DNA of 64,000 nt from Phorcus lineatus (Eukaryota; Mollusca; Gastropoda; Trochida; Trochidae): the NCBI GenBank assembly GCA_921293015.1, contig OV121086.1:48935402-48999401 (forward strand). The letters run 5' to 3'. The notes below the pieces were generated by a model. The model worked only from the letters and a program-made list of their open reading frames with translations. It had not been told where the DNA came from and searched no databases. Positions 56,601-64,000 of the stretch are shown one piece after another. The position numbers were made by a program, and so were the translations under genes. How positions within the stretch are numbered: position 1 is the stretch's first letter; every line of letters starts with the position of its first letter.

Positions 56601-59395
56601 AATACTCTATCAAAACATTGTTTAGAGTATGAACCTCCCGGTATATGTTTATATGAAAATACTGAGTAGTAACACACTGTAACAATATATTCAGCACTCT
56701 ATCAAAACATTGTTAAACAGTATAATCCTCCCAGGTACATGTGTTTATATGAAAATACTCTATCAAAACATTGTTTAGAGTAAACAATTAAACTTTAATC
56801 TCATACTTCCATATATATAGGTGTTAGAAACATGGCATAGACATTCCAATTCCACAATGGCTGGGTTACGGAAAGTAGAATATGTGATGTCTCAGAAAGG
56901 TGCTCCACAAGTGTTACTTGACGGATACTTGTATGCTAAGAACAAGGATAAGGGGGACACTGTTTACTGGCGGTGTGTTAATAGGTCATGCAGTGGCAAG
57001 TGTACCACCGTCACAGACTTCGTGAAGATAACCCCAACGTCTACAGGTTCATTGAACTGATCAAGAACATTGAAAACGGAGAGAAGGCGAAGGTCATCCA
57101 GATCAACTTTGGAGCTGCTCCACCACCCAAGAAAGCAATCTACAAAGAGAAGGAGCAGCGCCTGTCTCGTCTGAAAGATCAGCTTCGCCGTGGTGAGAAG
57201 TCACCAATGCAGTTCCTGGATGCAGTCGGACCTCTCATGATGATGAAGATGTGAATGAAAGCACAGATTGAACAATGAACAATGATAAGCAATGTTGTAA
57301 ATTGTAAAATAATCAATATCCAAGATGATGAAAGAATCCAACAATGGAAACATATGATTAAAAAACATGCACAATACATGTTTACACAACAAATTGTATT
57401 TTTGTCTTCATTTCATTTCCTATCGGGCCGTTCCATTATATTATGAGGGTTCAGGTGTGTGCAACCAACCATAAATGTTGTTGTTTTAGCAGTTCTGCGT
57501 TTTGCAGTTCTGCGTTTGAAACCACATGACACTTCATTCAGGTTACCATGACGAATAGTTTTACATTGTACGTGCACACGCCGAATTCATACTTCTTATA
57601 TGTAGTAACATGATTATTGGTTACATTTCCTCTTTGTAAATATCAACATGAGTTTTCCTTTCTACCTGCTATTGACTACGTTTTACTAATTGCCCTACGC
57701 CAATTTCCTGTTTTCTAACACAAACCACATATTTCTACTTTTATATTGTCCCTTAGATATTCTTCAGATCTAGATTTGTTTTTCAAGAGGTTATGTTGTT
57801 GTCAAAAAAACATTAATCACAGCCTTGGTGTCTGTATAATTGTCAATAACTGAACCAAAAAGCATTAAATGATGTAAAGCATCTCAATAAAATAACACTA
57901 TTTGTAAAGTGTGATATATATGACGCCAACAAGACACTTAGTGTCACTTCAATCCAATAGAATAGGGCTGTGAAGTTGTTAATTTAATAGAGAGGCTGCG
58001 GTAGGTAACCCTTCTCCTCCTGGGAGACCAGGTACCAGGTGACATGCTCCTTTTAGATTTTATAATATATCGATGATAAATATGTATAAAATGCAGAATT
58101 AATCCCAATATGAGGACATTGCTATTTTTCAGGGTATCTACAGTACATACATCAAACTCACGATGACGTTGTTTTAGTTCACTGCCCGGAATACAACTCG
58201 CTGTTCCATCACGGTAGGTGAGATTAGACGCTGTGTGGAGGTTTGAAAGAACCGCAGAGGCAAAGTATGTTTCAATCTACTACAACTGGGTTCCTTTTTC
58301 TAAACTAGTTCTGCTTGTAATCAGCGATAAGTCTGTTTGCAATCATAGCTCACCTTTAAGCGGATGAGTTTGGGGTTAAAAATAGATAGAACCACTTTCT
58401 TAATTGAATTTTTAAGACATGTGACGAAACTTCATCACTTTTCCCAGCTTCGGTTGTGTCTTTACAAATTAGTTTCCGTAGGTTTAGCCAAAAATTGAAG
58501 CCACCTTTTCCTCGTTGTTACGTATACGAATATGATTATCCTGTATGAGGGTGGTAGATGATTTTCTGAAAAATGGAAACTTAATAAATATATGTCAATG
58601 TCATTATTGCATGTAAAGATAATAACTTGTTTTTGAGAAATGGTTGAGCTCAATCTCAATAAAATAAAATCTAGTATTGCTGCACTACGTTACGCAGATT
58701 ATAGGATCTACACGCGTAATGTATTGGAGCATTTAGATTTCATTCAAATGAGATTGGGTTAAGCTCTATTTCCTGACAGTAAGTCTGAGAAACACAAATA
58801 CACAAATGCGATAACTGAAATGTTTTTGATGAACATTGATATAATGACATATCTCTTATATATAAATCAATGAAATTGTATTTACCAAAATCAAAAAACG
58901 AGTTTCACCCCATGCTTTTTTCACTCGCAACATTCTTCCTTTTTACTATGAAAGAACCATTATCTATCAGTTTAACAAATACCCAGGTAACATTTCACAA
59001 ATTTTGAGTTATTGCATTTATAAAAATACTAATTTGTTTAGGGAAGTCAATATAACTTGTCGAAGCTTTAGTTATTCCACCGATACTTTCTTTATCATTC
59101 GGTTTCACGCTAAAACATATATATATATACATATACGCTCCCGCTCCACTTACAGGTAAGTAAATTTACTCTGAGACAGGATTCTTATTTATCTGTCTTT
59201 TAACAAAGCATTTGTTATAGTATTGTGAAGCTTAACACTTAAACTCTTTTAAAAAGAAAATTCAATGTGAGTGATGATGACGATGACGATGATGATGATT
59301 ATTATTATGATGATGATGTTGTTGATGATGTTGATGATGTTGATGATGATGATGATGATGATGAGTATGATGTTGTTGATGATGATGATGATGAA

Positions 59396-59427
<32 letters not shown>

Positions 59428-59449
59428 GGATGATGATGATGATGATGAA

Positions 59450-59482
<33 letters not shown>

Positions 59483-59545
59483 GAAGAAGAAGAAGAAGAA
59501 GAAGAAGAAGATGATGATGATGGTGATGATGATGATGATGATGAA

Positions 59546-59584
<39 letters not shown>

Positions 59585-62500
59585 ATCCGTTTAATTAAAC
59601 TGTGAACCCCTGAAGCACAGATGAATCTTGAGGGATGATAGCAAAATAATCCAAAGTTGATTCACAAATCATAAGCTTACAGCATTGTTAATTGTTATTG
59701 TTAAATTGATTTTGAGGTGACAATTCAATTAGTTGATAAACTATGTTTTGATTTGTGAAAGTGACTCAATAACAACATGTTGTTTTCCAGGAGCTTAATC
59801 TTACAATGTCAACAACCAGTTGACAAAATGTTTTGAATGGTGAAGGTCAGCGTGGTAACAACATGTTGTATCTGATTTCAGCGAAAGAACAATAGTTGAT
59901 ATTTTCATTTCTGAAAATGTCACTAGGAATTATAGTTTTAAGTCATAAACATCGTGAATGTCCTTTGTGTATAAATCAGTGAAAGAATCCCAATTTAACT
60001 ATCATTGCAGGGGAATGACATCGAGGATAAAAAACGACCTTCAATTTAATACTATTTTTTTTCAAAGGAGTTAACGATTACGTATGAAACGAACGAAAGA
60101 AAGTTTGATACCAAATCATTAACGAGTGAAGGAAGTTTACTACATGTATTCTGTTTATTACTTGACCTAAGTAATCAAGCATGATTGCCGAAAGTGTACT
60201 GAACAAAACATTTCCGCGACTTGGCCGCCATTTTGACGGCAGTGCCAACATTGTGACATCACAACCCACAATATTATGATGTCATACGTGCAGCGCTATT
60301 ACACTAGTTCAAAATCGCCCAATACATATTACACTACAGTATATTACACGGGCGAGTAATAAAATCGTGTGAATATGCAAACTGCATAAAATATGTTCTA
60401 ATGGCCTTTTATTAATATATGTTTATAAAATATGATCGTTAAGAGAGAAATGATCCATATAGGCAATAGTGATCTGTTGTAGATCATTACGTTATCCACT
60501 GTACAGGACAATGCACTTTATCACGCATCAGTGTTATTAGACCATGATTTAGTGATATTCAAATCCGTTATTCTGTGTTTAAAGGTAAAATCCCGTATAT
60601 TTGACAATGTGGAAAGATTGCATATATGCACCGCTTTAATTTCTTCTATTTTAGTTTTGATTAATAATTTGAAATACATGCATTTTTTAGACGCAATTCC
60701 TCATTGTTTTCCTCCCGAACTTTTGGGACCTTGTTTGACTGAAAATCAATTTTATATTTCCAGGGGAGAGATCGTATCTTTGCTTAGATATAACTTATTA
60801 AATTGTTGTTGACCCTTTGTAAAATAGATTCTAATTCGTCCTTTTGAGAAATATAGTTCGTGATTAGAGAGTAAAAATCGTCCAAGTTGCTTAAAAGGAT
60901 TTTATTAATCAAATATTCGTTGTTATGATATATCTCTAACTTCTTGATTTTTTATACACAGTAATAGCACTGCTGTTGAAATAACCATAGCGACTGCCGT
61001 TTTGGGTTTTTAGCCTGTGTACACAATTTGAGTATTGCTGGTATTATAATCATGTGTATTTAATGCAAATACTTCCGATATTAAGAATTATCTCTACAGC
61101 CTGATCACGTACATTTAAGTAAATGAAATTAAACTAGTCATTTTCCCTTTCAAAGATCTATTGCTGAAAAAGCGTTGACAAGAGGAACCTCGTCGTTTTC
61201 ACCAAATGCGTTCCAAGATATATAAGAGAAGCCCAACGGAGATGTATTTTAGACAATTGGAAAGCAATAATGTTTGTAGATAAACAGGAGACGAACAGTC
61301 ACATAATCACACCAATCAGTCTCTTGTACATGGTCTCTGTCTGATTGCTAGCCAATGGAGCCTCTTCTGAACTGACTCTATGTTATCATATTTGGACGTG
61401 TTCGTCATAATCCCTGCTGCTGTATTCTGGGCACGCTGGAGCCTGTCAAGGTGCTTTAGTTGTAGCCCATACATTAGTCTTGCTGAGATGCTGCCAGGGA
61501 ATTTTGAGGACTTCTGCGACTGGGGGCGATATTGAGTCTCATTTCGCTGATTTTTGGGTCTGAAGTAGACATGTTTGCAGACTGAAGAAACATGATGTAT
61601 GGTGTATGTGGTATCAATGATGACTCCGAGATAATAGACTTTGCTGCTTTGCGAGATCTTCTTATTGTCATTTGTCAGAATTTGAAATGACATTCTTTAA
61701 TAGACCTGTCTCTGGCTTAATAGCTAGAATCTCTGGAAGAGGTTTTTTTTTTTGCATACTGAACTTCTAAATGCTTTCTCTTCAGATTAATATGATGTAA
61801 CATGATACAGTATCAAGTAAATTGTAGTTCACTTTAGTTGTTTTCAGGGAGTTTCTCCTCAAGTAACAAACTGTAGCTTTTACACAGGCTAAGGGCTATT
61901 GATGTGAAGGTGATATCGTTACCAAATGAACAAAATCGAAAATATCGCCGTTTTGAAAATTATTTTTTTGATAGCTTATTTTTTTCTTTTAATTGATTTC
62001 CATTTATAGTAATATATGTATATATGGTTATATGTGATATTTTGACTTTGTCATTTTAATCATGTCATGCTAAAAAAAAAGAGTTTAAAAAAAAAATTCT
62101 ATTCAAGTGTTTCCAAAATACAGTCAAATTTGTAAAACAAAATCTTTTATGGAGAGTAATTTCATTTGGCTGCCTTCTCGACTACCTTACTTGATTCCCA
62201 GCACTCGTGATATCCTAGCAAGATCTTTTCATCTCTTGATTAATCCTTAAATAACAACCCTCACATCTTTCATTGATATACGTCTTCTTGTTTTTCTAAT
62301 GGCGGGCCTAATGGCAACACTTCAAGGTGATGTTTACATTTAACGAACTGTTGCCTGGCAACGGAGAGACGCCATCATTAAACACTGCTCCAGGCCACAT
62401 TGATAGGTGACCCAGTATCTTTGGGGCACAAGGGCAAAATAAAAGTCATATGTTTTTCTGATTCTGAACTTTATTCGTTCTGAATTGCACAATGTCTGCC

Positions 62501-63833
62501 GGAAGAAAACATGTGCAAAGTTTAAAAAAGAAGAAAGAAGAAAATTTTATCTCGTGTTTTTAAAAAAAATATAACCATTCATGTAAGCCAATAGAGAAGC
62601 GAAAACACAGATAGGAAGAGAAATACCTTGATGAAAGTTTTGGGAAAAAAAATCTCTATTTTCCATTTAAAACCAACCATGTGAACATTATCAATTTTTT
62701 TACAACAAAGCCGATACCAAAGACATTTAAATCAATAAACAATCATTATGAGGGCGTTCAAAGGTCTTTTTAAAATACAATATTTGATATCCAGTGTCCA
62801 AATTTTCGAAGCTTTCCAAGCGATAAGATAGTCTTAAGCTGATGTTAGTGTATGGTACTTACACCTAGCTTATCACTAAAAGTGCTTCTAGACCCAGGTT
62901 CCAAACACAAACGTTGATAATTCAAGTAACATTAATCAAAATGCTAAAGTTTGTGCAATTTGATAACAGGTCGAAATTTGATTTGATTACGAAATGGATA
63001 TAGTTCTTGACTTTTCAGCTCATATATCCTACCAAGGTCAAAAGCTGATCCTAAATTTTCTTCTTTTAATGAAATCTCACTGTCGTGCGATGAGAACATG
63101 TCATGACTAACTACGACATTTATCTTAGAGAGCCACTCCGTGTTTTTCATAACATACGTATTATTTGCCTTTGATATGAACCTAACTGTCATATGTGGTG
63201 ATAAAAAATTAAAATATCTTAACGACTGTCGGGTTTTCGATCATAATTGCGATGTTCTTCCTTCATATTGACACTGTAAAAAGCCAATAAGCTTTAAAAT
63301 GTGTCTTTTTGGTAACAGTCGATAAACTTCGCGATCAAATGACACTGGTACCTTTGATTAATTTTGGCAAAAATGACTCCAACAAGTCACGGAGTGGCTC
63401 TATAACTCCATATCTCAAGGATACACTGTCTTTAACTTTATGTCGAGTTAGTTTACGAAAACAATTTCGAAAGTGACAAGGCAATTATGCGTTTAAAAGG
63501 AAATGTCTTGTTCAATTTGTCTATCTGAAAACAATTTGGACGGCTATATTTACGTGGACCTAGGGGATAGGGCTATCCTTGCAATCAGATAGACTTCGCA
63601 GGGAAGTCATGCCCAGCTAACTCTATTATTCACAGAAACATATTTGTAAAATAATCAAATTTGGCTCTTGCTCTTTTCAAAAAACTTTCATCTAAAAGAG
63701 ATATTGCTTTCCAGCTGTATCAAGCGAGAAAACAAGCAACAACGAAGGGGAGATAACTGATGATTGCCAGAAGGAAACAGAAAAGATCGCGGAGACGGAG
63801 AAACGACTGAGAAGTATGATTGTCGAGGCCAAG
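53635..63833 (+). CDS. Universal stress protein (UspA fold), USP gene 4, cut by window end
   Basis: Exons seen: 53635-53698, 58133-58213, 63715-63833 (phases 1, 1, 0). Exon 4, with the Gly-rich nucleotide motif, must lie beyond 64000. Exon 1 starts MARRKIVIAMDGSEYSNFAF, with the conserved DGS. Exon 2 opens WYLQYIHQTHDDVVLVHCPE. Exon 3 is again 119 nt but lacks the [VT]F[AG]MG opening of its paralogues and reads AVSSEKTSNNEGEITDD before a charged helix. Introns are much longer (4.4 and 5.5 kb) and loaded with repeats: a SINE, a FLYWCH-bearing TIR element, a GAT microsatellite, a LINE fragment and a TTAA MITE. Two upstream ATGs (53619 and 53624) are out of frame with this start, which was chosen by alignment to the paralogues. 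Confidence 0.88.
53699..56060. other. First part of USP gene 4 intron 1
   Basis: AT-rich, with a poly-A tract near 54100-54125. No exon or recognisable element. Confidence 0.5.
56068..56293 (+). repeat. tRNA-derived SINE, 5'-truncated copy 3
   Basis: Same body as the SINEs at 5660 and 41478 ('ggtgcaatgcaacactgaat', 'catcgcaatgcatagccaca', 'atactcttgaaagcggcgtc') and the same CACCTCACCTCACC end. It directly abuts the TIR element at 56308. Confidence 0.85.
56474..56799 (+). repeat. 163-bp tandem duplication inside the TIR element
   Basis: The segment from 'gtatgaacctcccggtatat' to 'acattgtttagagta' occurs twice, offset by exactly 163 bp, with no difference that I can see. Each unit itself contains two related halves (CTCCCGG/CTCCCAGG blocks). 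Confidence 0.9.
56857..57254 (+). pseudogene. FLYWCH zinc-finger coding region, frame broken
   Basis: Frame 1 from ATG 56857 reads MAGLRKVEYVMSQKGAPQ, LLDGYLYAKNKDKGDTVYWR and CVNRSCSGKCTT, i.e. the F/Y-L-Y-W-C part of a FLYWCH finger. The usual closing His pair then appears in another frame (YHRHRLREDN), which continues to a basic, Lys-rich tail ending DAVGPLMMMKM at 57254. The switch near 57000-57010 looks like a small deletion or frameshift between the second Cys and the His residues. Both halves lack an intron. The in-frame product from 56857 would stop at 57060. Function unknown; FLYWCH fingers bind DNA in other proteins. Confidence 0.7.
57518..58132. other. End of USP gene 4 intron 1
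   Basis: No element recognised; AT-rich up to the acceptor TATTTTTCAG before exon 2. Confidence 0.5.
59267..59584 (+). repeat. Long GAT/GAA trinucleotide microsatellite
   Basis: About 320 bp of almost pure (GAT)n with interruptions (GTT, GAG, GAC) and an internal (GAA)10-type run near 59480-59510. The apparent poly-Asp and poly-Met proteins are artefacts of the repeat. In intron 2 of USP gene 4. Confidence 0.97.
59585..61315. other. Part of USP gene 4 intron 2
   Basis: No exon or named repeat recognised. The open frame at 60531-60812 is AT-rich and unlike any family I know. Confidence 0.5.
61316..61693 (-). pseudogene. CR1-like LINE reverse-transcriptase fragment
   Basis: The minus-strand frame keeps the C-terminal landmarks of CR1-type LINE polymerases in order: YLGVIIDTTYTIHHVSSVCK, then LMYGLQLKHLDRLQRAQNTA, then SKYDNIESVQKRLHWLAIRQ. 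The stretch between the first two blocks is shortened and scrambled, and the YADD active site and endonuclease are absent, so this is a dead 5'-truncated and internally deleted copy. It sits antisense in intron 2 of USP gene 4. Confidence 0.85.
61700..63127. other. Part of USP gene 4 intron 2
   Basis: AT-rich with poly-T/poly-A tracts (61740, 62070-62100). Nothing recognisable. Confidence 0.5.
63128..63402 (+). mobile_element. TTAA-type MITE, family B copy 2 (internally deleted)
   Basis: The ends AGAGCCACTCCGTG and CACGGAGTGGCTCT match family B at 51299. Interior blocks ('catatgtggtgat', 'ccaataagctttaaaatgtg', 'tctttttggtaacagt') are shared in order, but about 195 bp are missing. The flanking TTAA is no longer intact. 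It ends about 310 bp before USP gene 4 exon 3. Confidence 0.8.
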
Positions 63834-64000
63834 GTAACACAAGTTACACAGGAAATGTTTCTTACTGAAAATGAAAAAGGCTTTCAAGGTCTCACTTATG
63901 TTCAAACTGTTTTTATCTTCATTTGTTGCATCTGGTACATTTATAATTTTCATTTTAAGGTTTAAGTGCACGAACTCCCTTTTAAACTCGTTTAAATTAT
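63834..64000 (+). other. Start of USP gene 4 intron 3
   Basis: Begins at the donor AAG|GTAACA. The sequence continues past the window; exon 4 is not reached. Confidence 0.6.

Larger units (their letters stand above)
56308..57517 (+). mobile_element. 1.2-kb TIR element carrying a FLYWCH-type ORF
   Basis: The left end AAACGCAGAACTGCAAAACGCAGAA (25 bp, 56308-56332) is repeated exactly, inverted, at 57493-57517. Between them lie two near-identical 163-bp direct repeats (56474-56636 and 56637-56799) and a FLYWCH zinc-finger coding region (56857-57254). FLYWCH domains are common in Mutator-like (MULE) transposons. No transposase core is present, so the element is non-autonomous or a deletion derivative. 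No clear target-site duplication was found by eye. Confidence 0.7.

Noticed and set aside
59267-59605. Open frame encoding a poly-Asp/Glu protein
   Set aside because: It is the translation of a GAT/GAA microsatellite in an intron; the overlapping frame gives poly-Met. No exon structure.

Overview
The window is nuclear DNA of an animal. It is AT-rich and gene-sparse, has GT-AG introns, and is full of short inverted-repeat transposons and tRNA-derived SINEs. The SINE tails (a 'gctgaaatattg...' block running into CACTCACTC-type ends), the AAGGGAGATAACT word and the repeat content point to a mollusc, most likely a marine gastropod such as an abalone. That species call is inference. All protein-coding genes found are on the + strand.

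Layout. (1) About 1.7-13.5 kb: the 3' part of a multi-exon gene for a FAM107/DUF1151-family protein with an acidic, proline-rich N-terminal extension. Five exons join in phase (5141-5185, 10797-10922, 12045-12336, 12522-12675, 13390-13488). A further exon-like block lies at 1719-1783. The introns hold a SINE, a 19-copy 41-bp minisatellite, a TTAA-flanked MITE and a hAT-type MITE with a near-perfect 8-bp target duplication. (2) 13.5-24 kb: no intact gene; repeats, a 16-kb TIR element, an exon-like relic at 20425-20483 and a degenerate ~135-bp repeat block. (3) 24.0-63.8 kb (the window's end): a head-to-tail tandem array of four universal stress protein (UspA-fold) genes, at 24021-27451, 30852-37978, 43576-47953 and 53635-63833 (the last is cut by the window edge).

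All four USP genes share one exon plan: short exon 1 (first beta strand and the nucleotide-contacting Asp), exon 2 (beta 2), a 119-nt exon 3 (variable charged helix region), and exon 4 (the G-x2-G-x9-G-S nucleotide-binding motif). Intron phases are 1-1-0 throughout, so the array clearly arose by duplication. No conventional gene scan would list them, because every exon is shorter than the usual ORF cut-off or is merged with intron sequence.

The most interesting observations are: an in-frame 81-bp tandem repeat that straddles the exon 3/intron 3 boundary of the third USP gene and creates four successive in-phase splice donors; a 1.2-kb TIR-bounded element in intron 1 of the fourth USP gene carrying a FLYWCH zinc-finger ORF; three TTAA-target MITE families, two of which share an internal core despite different termini; DR1-type nuclear-receptor sites just upstream of two USP genes; and a pair of homologous exon-like segments, one inside a USP intron and one upstream of the array, that fit the USP exon 3 phase.
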